Assembly: GCA_043747765.1 (NCBI GenBank)
Contig: JAYTOM010000330.1
Span: forward strand, 1 to 14,953
From: WLMZ01 sp043747765
Lineage (GTDB): Bacteria > Actinomycetota > Acidimicrobiia > Acidimicrobiales > Ilumatobacteraceae
Length of the DNA stretch: 14,953 bases
Reading direction: 5' to 3'
The notes beneath the pieces are model-generated. The model was given only the letters and a program-made list of their open reading frames with translations, did not search any database and was not told the DNA's origin. How positions within the stretch are numbered: the stretch's first letter is position 1; each line of letters opens with the position of its first letter. The position numbers and the translations under genes are program-made. Positions 6,676-14,156 of this stretch are shown here, one piece after another.

Positions 6676-8037
6676 ATGACACCTATGACGGCCCTCGACG
6701 CACCTCCATCCGCAACGTATGCGAACGACCGCAAGCATGTCTTCCACAGCTGGTCGTCGCAGGGCACGCTGAAGCCGATGGTCATCGTCGGCGGCGAGGG
6801 CAGTTGGTTCTGGACAGAGGACGGCAAGCGCTACCTCGATTTCTCCAGCCAGCTGGTGAACATCAACATCGGCCACCAACATCCGAAACTGGTCGCCGCG
6901 ATCCAAGAGCAGGCCGGCAAGCTCTGCACTATCGCGCCGGGCTACGCCAACGAGATGCGCAGCGAGGCTGCTCGCCTCATCGCCGAACTTGCTCCGGGCG
7001 ATCTGGACATGGTTTTCTTCACCAACGCCGGCGCCGACGCGACGGACAACGCGATTCGGATGGCTCGGATCTTCACCGGGCGCCAGAAGGTGCTGGCCAC
7101 ATACCGCAGCTATCACGGTGCGTCCGGGGGCAGCATCGCCGTCACGGGCGATCCGCGCCGTTGGCCGAGCGAGACCGGCACGTCCGGTGTCGTCCATTTC
7201 ACCGGGCCGTACCCGTACCGCAGCAGCTTCTACGCCGAGAGTGCGGAGCAGGAGAGCGAGCGCGCCCTCACCCATCTGCGCGAGACGATCATGGTCGAAG
7301 GACCGCAGACGATTGCCTGTCTGATCCTGGAGACCGTCGTCGGCACGAACGGCATCCTCGTTCCACCGCCCGGATACCTACAGGGCGTGCGCGACATCTG
7401 CGACGAGTTCGGAATCATCTACATCGCCGACGAGGTGATGGCCGGGTTCGGTCGTTGTGGCGAATGGTTCGCCCTCGATCACTGGGACGTCACCCCGGAC
7501 CTGATCACCTTCGCCAAAGGTAGCAACAGCGGATACATCCCGATCGGTGGCGTGATCATCAGTCAGCGCATCGCCGACTCGTTCAGGGACCGCCAATATC
7601 CCGGCGGCCTGACGTACAGCGGGCACATCCTCGGTTGTGCGAGCATCGTCGCCAGCATCGGCATCTTCAAGGAAGAGGGCATCATCGAGCATGCCCGGAT
7701 GCTCGGGACCGACGTCATCGCGCCAGCCCTGGCCAGGTTGCAGGACAAGCACCCATCCATCGGCGATGTCCGTGGGCTCGGGGTGTTCTGGGCAATCGAA
7801 CTGGTCCGCAACCGCGAGTCGCGCGAGCCGCTCGTCCCGTTCAACGCAACCGGCACCGCAGCCGCGCCGATGGCCGAACTCGTCGCCGCGTGCAAAGAAC
7901 GCGGGTTGTACCCGTTCACGCACTTCAACCGGATGCACGTCGTTCCCCCGTGCAACACGCCGGTGGACGAAGTACTGCAGGGAATCGCGATCATCGACGA
8001 GGTTCTTGACCTCGCCGACAACTACTACACCGCCTGA
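6676..8037 (+). CDS. Class III PLP-dependent aminotransferase (omega-type)
   Basis: A 453-residue fold-type I aminotransferase of the omega/ornithine group. Markers are TNAGADATDNAIRMAR (116-131), YRSYHGAS (143-150, stacking on PLP), YIADEVMAGFGR (249-260, with Asp252 binding the pyridine nitrogen) and the Schiff-base Lys281 in TFAKGSNSGYIPIGG. The C-terminal domain ends with FTHFNRMHVVPPCNTP. Such enzymes move an amino group from omega-amino acids such as taurine, beta-alanine or GABA to pyruvate or 2-oxoglutarate; the overall look is of the taurine/beta-alanine group, but the donor cannot be fixed from sequence. The ATG at 6676 has no Shine-Dalgarno site; the ATG at 6685 is an alternative. 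It diverges from the dienelactone hydrolase and converges on the small charged-protein gene. Confidence 0.9.
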   Translation: MTPMTALDAPPSATYANDRKHVFHSWSSQGTLKPMVIVGGEGSWFWTEDGKRYLDFSSQLVNINIGHQHPKLVAAIQEQAGKLCTIAPGYANEMRSEAARLIAELAPGDLDMVFFTNAGADATDNAIRMARIFTGRQKVLATYRSYHGASGGSIAVTGDPRRWPSETGTSGVVHFTGPYPYRSSFYAESAEQESERALTHLRETIMVEGPQTIACLILETVVGTNGILVPPPGYLQGVRDICDEFGIIYIADEVMAGFGRCGEWFALDHWDVTPDLITFAKGSNSGYIPIGGVIISQRIADSFRDRQYPGGLTYSGHILGCASIVASIGIFKEEGIIEHARMLGTDVIAPALARLQDKHPSIGDVRGLGVFWAIELVRNRESREPLVPFNATGTAAAPMAELVAACKERGLYPFTHFNRMHVVPPCNTPVDEVLQGIAIIDEVLDLADNYYTA

Positions 8038-8048
8038 TCGTCCGCCGA

Positions 8049-8495
8049 CTACCGATCCAGTCCTGGATCGAGGGACAGGTCAATCGACGGCTCCGGCTCC
8101 GGCTCCGGGGATGGCGGGGCAAGCGCCCAGTGGGGACGTTCACCCGTCTCGAACTCGGTCAATTCGGCAAGAGCGACCCGGTAGGCGGCCTCGGCTTCGA
8201 GCATCTTGGCGTGCGGCCGGCCGTTCTCGCGCAGGGCTCGAATCGCGGCCGCTGCTGATGCTTTGCCGGCGATCAACCGCTGGTGCAGCCGTTCGTGCTC
8301 GACCGTCGCTGCCTTGCGGTCACGTTCGGCATGATCCGCGGCATCGTGCTGACGGATGCTGTCGGTGAACAATCGCGCAGCCCGTGCCTGCTCGGTTTCG
8401 GCGGCAGGCGGTTCGACCGTCGGTACCGATGCTGATCTGATCGGCGAGACATGTCCCGTCTTGCGTTGTTCGTTGCTTCGATTTCGCTTCGGCAT
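8049..8495 (-). CDS. Small charged helical protein, unknown function
   Basis: I do not recognise this 148-residue protein. It starts with a basic segment (MPKRNRSNEQRK), then a Pro/Glu stretch, a long Ala/Glu/Arg/His-rich region (about residues 35-110) that looks helical and possibly coiled-coil, and ends with an acidic repeat (SPEPEPEPS) before DLSLDPGLDR. There is no signal peptide or membrane segment, so it is probably cytoplasmic. The ATG at 8495 is chosen because GGAGA and GGGAG lie just upstream and the protein then begins cleanly; a TTG at 8594, three bases after the MOSC stop, is possible but adds 33 unlikely residues. It may be the last gene of the minus-strand run. Third-position G/C bias on this strand supports coding. 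Confidence 0.6.
   Translation of the reverse strand: MPKRNRSNEQRKTGHVSPIRSASVPTVEPPAAETEQARAARLFTDSIRQHDAADHAERDRKAATVEHERLHQRLIAGKASAAAAIRALRENGRPHAKMLEAEAAYRVALAELTEFETGERPHWALAPPSPEPEPEPSIDLSLDPGLDR
8053..8070. terminator. Perfect 8-bp palindrome at converging gene ends
   Basis: CGATCCAG-tc-CTGGATCG overlaps the last codons of the small charged-protein gene and lies 15 bases past the aminotransferase stop. It could act as a compact terminator for the aminotransferase transcript. No T-tract follows. Confidence 0.35.
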
Positions 8496-8597
8496 TCTCC
8501 GGCTCTCCCGATCGGCTCGTCGTCGAGAACATATCCCGACAGCCGCCGCCGGTCCCTGTCGCCCGACGTTCATCGTCAGCGAAACGAGGATCAACGC

Positions 8598-9308
8598 TCA
8601 GAACGGCACGAGGTCGTCGCCCACCTGCAGCCTCCCTGGCTGACTGACCAGAGCGCCGACGCCGAGGACAGAACCGCGCTCGCGGTTGACAGTTCGCAGG
8701 ACATCGAGGTCACGGTCGATCCCACCTGGCTGCGGCCGGGTGACCATCACGCACCGGTCGATCTGCTGGAGCACATCCAGCACGACACCACCCGTCGATC
8801 GCAACGAAGCACCGACGAGACCGTCCTCCGCGCCGCCACTCGACACGACGTTCGGACGGAAGCGACGGACGGGCCACGTCCGCAATGTCTCTTCACCGAT
8901 GATGGAGACCCGAGCTCGTGCGGAATCGTGGAAGGCAATCGCCGGTCCCGACCACGTCCGCCACGGTGAGTTGGCTTCGTCCTCGGCATCGGTGGCGATC
9001 TCGTAGGTGGCTGGCTGGTCGGTCGCCGCGATCAGTTCGGTATCGCGACCGAGCCATCTCGACAGATCGTCGTTGCTGTCCGTCTCGATTCCGTCCGGCA
9101 GTCGAACGACTGCACGCCCGTCGATCACCAGGCCCCGAGCGAACAACAACTCCGGAGCACGCCGAGCGGTGAGCGTCAGTCCGGTGGCTGCATCACGCAA
9201 CGCCCACGAGCGGTCGCCCGCAAGGCCCGCCGCAGTGACATCGACCGAATCGAAGAGTTCGCCCTGCATCGACTTGACGGGGTAACGCCACAGCTGGAGG
9301 ATCTTCAC
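8598..9308 (-). CDS. MOSC domain-containing protein
   Basis: A 236-residue protein with the MOSC N-terminal beta-barrel signature at its start (LWRYPVKSMQGE, then AGLAGDRSWALRD) and a C-terminal MOSC domain: RFRPNVV (149-155), the conserved Cys186 in IDRCVMVTRPQ, and the closing LGVGALVSQPGRLQVGD. MOSC domains occur in molybdenum-cofactor sulfurases and in mARC/YcbX-like N-reductases, where the Cys carries or binds sulfur or molybdenum cofactor. No cofactor synthesis genes or ferredoxin domain are present, so the exact role is unknown. The start is a GTG without a clear ribosome site. It lies 39 bases downstream of the small overlapping gene in the same direction. Confidence 0.88.
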   Translation of the reverse strand: MKILQLWRYPVKSMQGELFDSVDVTAAGLAGDRSWALRDAATGLTLTARRAPELLFARGLVIDGRAVVRLPDGIETDSNDDLSRWLGRDTELIAATDQPATYEIATDAEDEANSPWRTWSGPAIAFHDSARARVSIIGEETLRTWPVRRFRPNVVSSGGAEDGLVGASLRSTGGVVLDVLQQIDRCVMVTRPQPGGIDRDLDVLRTVNRERGSVLGVGALVSQPGRLQVGDDLVPF

Positions 9309-9322
9309 CGGGTCATTCTGCC

Positions 9323-9345
9323 CGCCCGAGCAGGCGCGCCGGGCG
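9323..9345. terminator. GC-rich inverted repeat between genes
   Basis: CGCCCG (9323-9328) and CGGGCG (9340-9345) form a 6-bp stem with an 11-base GC-rich loop. It lies in the 39-base gap between the stop of the 134-residue unknown gene and the MOSC start. It may reduce read-through or be incidental in GC-rich DNA. Confidence 0.25.
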
Positions 9346-9347
9346 AG

Positions 9348-9752
9348 TCACGCCGTGGTGAGAGCACCTGGTACGGACGAACCGAGAAACGCAGCGAACT
9401 CGTCAGATGACGCCCCGTTGACATCGAAGCGCTCGAACGGTTCAATCGAACGACGGGCGAGTTCACCGCTGATCAGATCATCCCAGACGCCGAACTGCTC
9501 CAAGCTCGAGCTGCCGACGGCGACCACTCGGTAACCGCTCGTTCGGTAGTCGACCAGATCGTCGACGGCATATTCGACGATGCCTGCAATGGTGCTGATC
9601 GTGAAGTCGGCCGGCGGGAGGATGACGACCCCGAAGCCAGATGTGCCGAGGATCGCGAGAACATCGAACGACGCTGCGCCGTCATTGACGATTCCGTCGG
9701 CGACGAGCGCGACCTGATAGCCCCGCGGATCAGGGTGCAGCACGACGACCAC
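9348..9752 (-). CDS. Unknown 134-residue protein overlapping desulfidase gene
   Basis: I do not recognise this protein. It begins with a hydrophobic strand (VVVVLHPDPRGYQVALVADG), followed by alternating strand and helix segments (LAILGTSGFGVVILPP, VEYAVDDLVDYRTSGYRVVAVGSS), suggesting a small alpha/beta fold of Rossmann-like appearance. There is no signal peptide. No ATG is available near the expected start; GTG at 9752 or 9743 is the likely one, inside the last codons of the upstream desulfidase-like gene, so the two overlap by 23 bases in different frames. Such an overlap implies translational coupling and a shared function. Upstream codons in the same frame are the shadow of the desulfidase gene and are excluded. 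Confidence 0.6.
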   Translation of the reverse strand: MVVVLHPDPRGYQVALVADGIVNDGAASFDVLAILGTSGFGVVILPPADFTISTIAGIVEYAVDDLVDYRTSGYRVVAVGSSSLEQFGVWDDLISGELARRSIEPFERFDVNGASSDEFAAFLGSSVPGALTTA

Positions 9753-10341
9753 CGCCAGCGAGGAACTCGTCGAGTTCGCGTAGGGTTGTCGGCAGGTCGC
9801 GGGCTTCGTCCCAATCCGTGCGGTCGAGCAACATCCCAGTCGCTCGCGGCCACGCAACGTTGCGCTGCTCGAGACCACGCTTGAGCTCTTCCATCCACAC
9901 GCCCATGCCTTCGACGACTTCGTAGTCACCCTCTTCGAAGTGCGGCCGGCCACCCCAGTTCTTGGCCTTTCCCGTATAGCGAACGCCGCTCGATGGGCTG
10001 CCGTCCAGACCGATCACAACGATCTCGAACCCCCGTCGATAGAACTCGGCGATCGGTTCGATCATGTTCGCGGCCAGGATTTGGCAGTGCCGCCGGTAGT
10101 TCGCCTTGTCGTAGAGCTCGCGACCCTGCCACCACCGATTGACGCCGGCGAACGCCATCTCCGGGCACGGCAGTTGCTGCAGCCTGTAACCATGCGCACG
10201 CAGTCGCTCGATCACGCCCGGGACGACACCGGCCGCCCTGGCGAACTCCTGGACCTTGGCATTCTGGTTTACAAGGCAGTGGGCCACGAACGCGACCCGC
10301 CTCACAGTGTTCAGAGTGATGGGCGTGTCGGCATCGTGCAT
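9730..10341 (-). CDS. TudS/DUF523-like putative desulfidase
   Basis: A 203-residue protein resembling the CD3072-type TudS-related putative desulfidases. It has VAHCLVNQNAKV (Cys22), LPCPEMAFAG (Cys59), YRRHC (Cys86) and IGLDGSPSSGVRYTGK (111-124). TudS enzymes carry a [4Fe-4S] cluster held by three Cys and remove sulfur from thiouracil-type compounds. The family normally has SPSCG for the third ligand; here the codon is AGC and residue 118 is Ser, so only two of the three usual ligands are in place. Cys86 might substitute, or the protein may have lost the activity. It follows the VOC gene by 9 bases and overlaps the next gene by 23, so it is part of the operon. Family confidence is moderate to good; function is doubtful. 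Confidence 0.72.
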   Translation of the reverse strand: MHDADTPITLNTVRRVAFVAHCLVNQNAKVQEFARAAGVVPGVIERLRAHGYRLQQLPCPEMAFAGVNRWWQGRELYDKANYRRHCQILAANMIEPIAEFYRRGFEIVVIGLDGSPSSGVRYTGKAKNWGGRPHFEEGDYEVVEGMGVWMEELKRGLEQRNVAWPRATGMLLDRTDWDEARDLPTTLRELDEFLAGGGRRAAP

Positions 10342-10350
10342 GAAGGCGTG

Positions 10351-10752
10351 TCAGTCAGCAGGACGGCGGAAGTGGTTGATCCGAAAGACGTTGCCATCGG
10401 GATCGGCCAGGACCGACTGGTAGGCGCCGTAATACGTCTCGTACGTGTCATGCAGCAAACGTGCACCGTTGGCGACAGCGCGCCCAGTCGACTCGGTGAC
10501 GGCGGCATCGCTCTCGCACTCGAAGGTGAGGTACTGCGACGTCCCCTTCGGATCGGCCCACTGCTGAATATTGAGCATCTCGTAGACGACGGGCGCTGAG
10601 AAGCCGATCGTCACGCCGGATGCATCGGCGCCGCGAAAGATCTCGCTGTGTAGTTCGGTGACCTCGGGCAATTCGAATGTCTTCGAGTAGAACTCGAACA
10701 AGCCGACGAAGTCGGCGCTGATGAAGCTCGCGAGCGAGATGCCGACGCTCAT
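10351..10752 (-). CDS. VOC (glyoxalase/dioxygenase fold) protein
   Basis: A 133-residue single-unit VOC protein. It shows the paired beta-alpha-beta-beta-beta pattern: ISLASFISADFVGLFEFYSKTFELPE at the start, a central QYLTFECES strand, and the typical end YQSVLADPDGNVFRINHF. VOC proteins include glyoxalase I, extradiol dioxygenases, epimerases and resistance proteins. Clear metal ligands are hard to place: the late Glu found in many members (DPDGNxxE) is Arg here, so a binding or isomerase role is as likely as metal catalysis. Its ATG overlaps the oxygenase stop (ATGA), so both are made together and probably act on the same compound. Confidence 0.8.
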   Translation of the reverse strand: MSVGISLASFISADFVGLFEFYSKTFELPEVTELHSEIFRGADASGVTIGFSAPVVYEMLNIQQWADPKGTSQYLTFECESDAAVTESTGRAVANGARLLHDTYETYYGAYQSVLADPDGNVFRINHFRRPAD

Positions 10753-11750
10753 GCGTCGACGCCTTGGCCGAAAGTCGATTGCTTGACGAATTTGGAGAAG
10801 AGGTGCTCGCCAGACGAGATGGCGGTGTGCTTCGGTGCTTCGCCGGGCTTCAGGCAGGTCGGGAGGCAGGAGATCATCGCGTCGTAGTTCGGCTGGTGGA
10901 AGAAGACCAGCGAAATCCTGCGCGAATCATTTGCAGCGTCGCGTGGCGGATTGATGACTCGATGCAAGGTCGACACCCAGCGGTCGTTGGTCCATTCGGC
11001 CATCAGGTCGCCGATGTTGACGACGAGCGCACCCTTGATCACCGGTACGTCGAACCACTCGCCACTCTTCGTCATCACTTGCAAGCTGCCCGGGCGGTCC
11101 TCCTGGCGAAGGAGCGTGAGGCTGCCGTAGTCCGAGTGCGCGCCTGCGCGCAATTGGCCCGGAAGAGGCGGCTCGAGCTGATCGGGGTAGTTGAGCACCC
11201 GGAACATGCTGATGTGCTTGTCGATCTTGTCCTCGAAGTAGTCGATGTCGAGGCCCAAGCCGACTGCGAAGATCCGCATCACCTGGCGAGAGACCTCGCT
11301 CATCTCGGCAAAGTACCGTTCCCATAGCTCACGCATGCCTGGCATGCCATCGGGCCACACGTTCGGTGCGAAGTGCGGCCCCGCCGTCGTCGCGCTGTGG
11401 TATTCATCATCGGGCACGTCGAACGGACCCATGTCCATCTTCTCTTTGAGGTCTCCGGGTGCCACCGCGTCGAGTGAGTAGGACAAACCCTCTTTGCCGA
11501 CAGCCGTCCATCCACGCACCTGATCCGGCGCGGGCTGTGCGGCGGCAGCCTTCTCGTCATCGCTCAGATCGAAGAACCTGCGGCTCACTTCATACACCTG
11601 TTGAACGAACTCTTCTGCGACGCCATAGCCGGTTATCTGGAAGAACCCGATCTCCTCACACGCATGAGCGATCTGCTTGGCGACACTATCGATGCCCTGG
11701 GGCGTCCCGGACAGGAAAGGCGCGATGTCAATGACTGGAACTGTGTCCAT
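10749..11750 (-). CDS. 2-oxoglutarate/Fe(II) oxygenase, isopenicillin N synthase-like
   Basis: A 333-residue non-haem iron oxygenase of the isopenicillin N synthase superfamily. The N-terminal VPVIDIAPFL (4-13) and CEEIGFFQITGYGV (31-44) are the DIOX_N signature. The iron facial triad is His205 and Asp207 (AHSDYGSLTLL) with His263 (STLHRVINPP); Arg278 and Ser280 (RRIS) would bind the 2-oxoglutarate carboxylate. The family hydroxylates, desaturates or ring-closes small molecules; the substrate here is unknown. The ATG at 11750 has a good ribosome site, GAGGGA at 11754-11759, and family length fits; upstream in-frame codons are low-complexity and cross a hairpin, so they are excluded. It sits downstream of a sugar-type ABC importer and overlaps the VOC gene. 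Confidence 0.9.
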   Translation of the reverse strand: MDTVPVIDIAPFLSGTPQGIDSVAKQIAHACEEIGFFQITGYGVAEEFVQQVYEVSRRFFDLSDDEKAAAAQPAPDQVRGWTAVGKEGLSYSLDAVAPGDLKEKMDMGPFDVPDDEYHSATTAGPHFAPNVWPDGMPGMRELWERYFAEMSEVSRQVMRIFAVGLGLDIDYFEDKIDKHISMFRVLNYPDQLEPPLPGQLRAGAHSDYGSLTLLRQEDRPGSLQVMTKSGEWFDVPVIKGALVVNIGDLMAEWTNDRWVSTLHRVINPPRDAANDSRRISLVFFHQPNYDAMISCLPTCLKPGEAPKHTAISSGEHLFSKFVKQSTFGQGVDA

Positions 11751-11753
11751 GAT

Positions 11754-11759
11754 TCCCTC
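11754..11759 (-). promoter_or_regulatory. Ribosome site fixing the oxygenase start
   Basis: GAGGGA on the minus strand lies three bases before the ATG at 11750, close but clear, just after the intergenic hairpin. It decides this start over a longer frame running up to 11960. Confidence 0.5.
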
Positions 11760-11787
11760 GATCTGTTGCACGTCGGTTTGAGACAGT

Positions 11788-11826
11788 GGATCCTGGGCTG
11801 GTCTGATTCGGCGCAGCCCAGGATCC
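11788..11826. terminator. Perfect 13-bp hairpin inside the operon
   Basis: GGATCCTGGGCTG (11788-11800) and CAGCCCAGGATCC (11814-11826) form a perfect 13-bp stem with a 13-base loop, ten bases past the binding-protein stop and 37 bases before the oxygenase start. There is no U-tract on the minus strand. It may be a partial terminator or a 3' stabiliser that raises binding-protein mRNA over downstream genes, as known for hairpins after binding-protein genes in other ABC operons. Confidence 0.65.
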
Positions 11827-11835
11827 TGCGCCCTG

Positions 11836-13026
11836 CTAGATGTTCTGAACCTTGCTCTTGTAATCGCTGAAGAAGTACGGGTTCTTGGCGATGACGGCGT
11901 CGATGTTGTCCGCCGTTGCGATGACCTGCTCGATGACCGTTCCGAACGTCGGCTTGTCACCCTTCAACGACGCCAACACGGCGTTGGCAGCAATCAGCCC
12001 GGTCTGCGCGGATGAGTAGTATCGCGTCGCCTTCAGATACGGCGTCTTCATCCACGTGACGAGCTCGTCGTCGCAATCGGATGAGATGTGGGTCACGTTC
12101 TGCTTGCCTTGATCTTTCAGCCACTGCGCAATCCCGTCGGACATCGAGGCCGAATAGCCGATGATGATCGACAGGTCGGGGTTTGCCTGGAACGCAGTCT
12201 CGACGACGCCAACAGCCTTGGTGCGGTCGAAGAAACCTTGGTCCCGCACGACGACCTTGAAGTCTGTGCCCTTGAGCGACGCATCGAGGCCCTCATCGAT
12301 CTTCTCCGAGAAACCCTGGCCGACGACGCCCTGAACGACGCAGATCTTCCCAGGCTTGACGTTCGCCTTGAGATACTCGCCGATCAGCTTGCCGCCCGCA
12401 ACCGAATCGAGCTGGGCAACCCCGACGAAGTACTTGTCTGAATCACTCGGCCCTGGCCAGATGCAGTTGCCCGCCGGAATACCCTTTTCGAACGCCCTTT
12501 GGGCAGCCGCGCCCGCCGACTCGGCCGTGTTCGGCTGGATGACGAGCCCGACGACACCCTTGGCGATGAACGCCTCGGCCGCCGACAGCTCTTGTGCCGA
12601 GTCGTAGTTGACCTGAACGACTTCGAGCGTGTACTTCGTTCCTTCGATTGCCTTGTACACGCCAGTGGCGACACCCTTTGTGTAGTCGTTGAGGCCGTTC
12701 AGCGTGAGGCCGATCAGACCCGAAGCAGGTCCGGCGGTGCCAGCACCACCGGCTGTCGAAGCAGCGGTCGAGCCAGCCGTAGTTGCCGCGGTCGAGCCAG
12801 CCGTTGTCGCAGCCGTAGTTGCCGCGGTCGAGGCCCCGGTGGTGTCAGCGGCCGACGCCGCTGTGGTCGTCGGGGGAGCCGTCGCGGGCGCTGACGTCGT
12901 TGCCGTCGACTTGTCGCTGCCGCAGGCCGCGAGGAGCCCGCCTCCGACAACGAGTCCAGCGGCACCCTGCAGGAATCGTCGCCGACCGAGTGGTGCTGGC
13001 GGCGGGTTTGGAACTGGGTCATTCAT
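11836..13026 (-). CDS. Sugar-type ABC transporter binding lipoprotein, Tat-exported
   Basis: A 396-residue substrate-binding protein (ribose/galactose type, Peripla_BP_4-like). The start carries a twin-arginine signal (GRRRFLQG, 14-21), a hydrophobic core and a lipobox LLAAC with Cys35 as the lipidated residue, so it is an anchored lipoprotein facing outside. Residues 41-103 are a flexible Thr/Ser/Ala/Gly linker. The ligand-binding domain begins at about 104 (LIGLTLNGLNDYTKGVATG), with the hallmark AFIAKGVVGLVIQPNTAES and the second-lobe IGYSASMSDGIAQWL. Ligands of the family are sugars, autoinducer-2, polyols or nucleosides; this one is unknown. The ATG overlaps the permease stop (ATGA) and is served by AGGGGAG at 13035-13041. 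Longer upstream frames are shadows of the permease. Confidence 0.9.
   Translation of the reverse strand: MNDPVPNPPPAPLGRRRFLQGAAGLVVGGGLLAACGSDKSTATTSAPATAPPTTTAASAADTTGASTAATTAATTAGSTAATTAGSTAASTAGGAGTAGPASGLIGLTLNGLNDYTKGVATGVYKAIEGTKYTLEVVQVNYDSAQELSAAEAFIAKGVVGLVIQPNTAESAGAAAQRAFEKGIPAGNCIWPGPSDSDKYFVGVAQLDSVAGGKLIGEYLKANVKPGKICVVQGVVGQGFSEKIDEGLDASLKGTDFKVVVRDQGFFDRTKAVGVVETAFQANPDLSIIIGYSASMSDGIAQWLKDQGKQNVTHISSDCDDELVTWMKTPYLKATRYYSSAQTGLIAANAVLASLKGDKPTFGTVIEQVIATADNIDAVIAKNPYFFSDYKSKVQNI
12774..12832. repeat. 23-bp direct repeat in the linker region
   Basis: Two identical 23-base copies (12774-12796 and 12810-12832) lie 36 bases apart start to start, exactly 12 codons. They encode part of the Thr/Ala linker of the binding protein. 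In-frame repeats of this kind can change linker length by slippage without breaking the gene. Confidence 0.65.
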
Positions 13027-14156
13027 TGCTGTTTCTCCCCTTGTAGTGGATCTGAAGGATCTGCCGGCAGTCGTTCGGAAGGAACTGCCAGAGCGGTGGG
13101 CGCAGTCGTTCGGCGCATCCAACCGGACATCACAGGTCGCGAACCGGCGCGTCGGCGGCGGAGATCGCCGACCGCCGTGACGACGACGGCGAAGATCAGG
13201 ACGCCTCCGAAGACTGCATCGTTCCAGAACGTCTGCACGTTGTTGAATGTCAGCGCGGACTGCACGACGGCAAGCAGTACGACACCGGCGAACGTGCCCA
13301 GCGGAGATCCGCGGCCGCCTGCCAACGTCGCGCCGCCGAGGACGACAGCCGCGATTGCCTGCAGTGCGAGCTGAGATCCGACACGGGGATCGCCCGTCGA
13401 GATCCGCGCCATCGCGACCAACCCGGCGAAGCCCGCGAGGGTGCTGGAGATGACGAAGCACATCACCTTCGTCCGCGCCGTCGGGATGCCGGTGAGATAC
13501 GAGGCCTCCTCGTTCGATCCGGTCGAGTACACGTGACGTCCGAAACGCGTGTACCGCATCACGAGCGCGGCGACGACCGTGACGATCAAGAAGAACCAGA
13601 TCGGCGTCTCGAGCCCGAACACCTTCAACCGTCCGAGCCACGCGAACCGCTCACGGGCGGGTACCGGCGAGCTCTTCGAGATGCGCAGCGCGATCGACGC
13701 GAACAGGCTCGTGCCGCCGAGCGTGAGGATGAACGGAGGGATGCGCAGGCCGGCGACCAGCAGCCCCCAGACCAATCCGATCGCCGCACACACGAGCAGG
13801 ACGAGCACGACCGCCCACAACTCGGAGCCGCCATCTTTGATACGGGTGGCCCCGATCACGCCGGCCATGGCGGCCAGCGTCGCGACCGACAGGTCGAGCT
13901 GCCCTGCGGCAATGAGAAAGGTCTGACCGATTGCGATGATGCCGAGCACCGCAGCCTGCAGGAGGACGTTCTTGATGTTGTCGCTGCCGAGGAAGTTGGC
14001 GTTCTTGTGGTTGGTGTAGAACGAGATCACCAGAATCGCGATCAGCAGCGGTGTCACGAAACGAACACCATCGGATCGCATCATCCGCTGACTGAACGGG
14101 GTGCTCGCGACGGAGCCCTGTTGAAGCGAGTTCGCTGTCCGCTGGTCGGGACTCAC
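13023..14156 (-). CDS. Sugar-type ABC transporter permease (RbsC family)
   Basis: A 377-residue inner-membrane permease with about eight to ten hydrophobic segments. Family markers are LGIIAIGQTFLIAAGQLDLSV (71-91), RYTRFGRHVYSTGSNEEAS (a cytoplasmic coupling loop contacting the ATPase) and the late VVLGGATLAGGRGSPLGT. RbsC-type permeases pair as a homodimer with one double-domain ATPase and one binding protein. The GTG start overlaps the ATPase stop (GTGA) and has GGAG eight bases upstream (14165-14168). The stop overlaps the binding-protein ATG, so the three genes form a tightly coupled unit. A polar N-terminus of about 30 residues precedes the first membrane segment. Longer upstream reading is in ATPase sequence and excluded. 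Confidence 0.9.
   Translation of the reverse strand: MSPDQRTANSLQQGSVASTPFSQRMMRSDGVRFVTPLLIAILVISFYTNHKNANFLGSDNIKNVLLQAAVLGIIAIGQTFLIAAGQLDLSVATLAAMAGVIGATRIKDGGSELWAVVLVLLVCAAIGLVWGLLVAGLRIPPFILTLGGTSLFASIALRISKSSPVPARERFAWLGRLKVFGLETPIWFFLIVTVVAALVMRYTRFGRHVYSTGSNEEASYLTGIPTARTKVMCFVISSTLAGFAGLVAMARISTGDPRVGSQLALQAIAAVVLGGATLAGGRGSPLGTFAGVVLLAVVQSALTFNNVQTFWNDAVFGGVLIFAVVVTAVGDLRRRRAGSRPVMSGWMRRTTAPTALAVPSERLPADPSDPLQGEKQQ

Noticed and set aside
8079..8108. Triplicated GGCTCC-type short repeat considered as a repeat array
   Set aside because: It is explained by the Pro-Glu repeat at the end of the small charged protein; no spacers or palindromic units as in CRISPR.
11788..11826. GGATCC in the hairpin considered as a cloning scar or mobile-element end
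   Set aside because: The six-base site is simply part of the 13-bp arms; there is no target duplication or transposase, and the gene order is intact on both sides.
13027..13641. A 205-codon N-terminal extension of the binding protein
   Set aside because: It lies inside the permease coding region in another frame; the Tat signal and lipobox define the true start at 13026.
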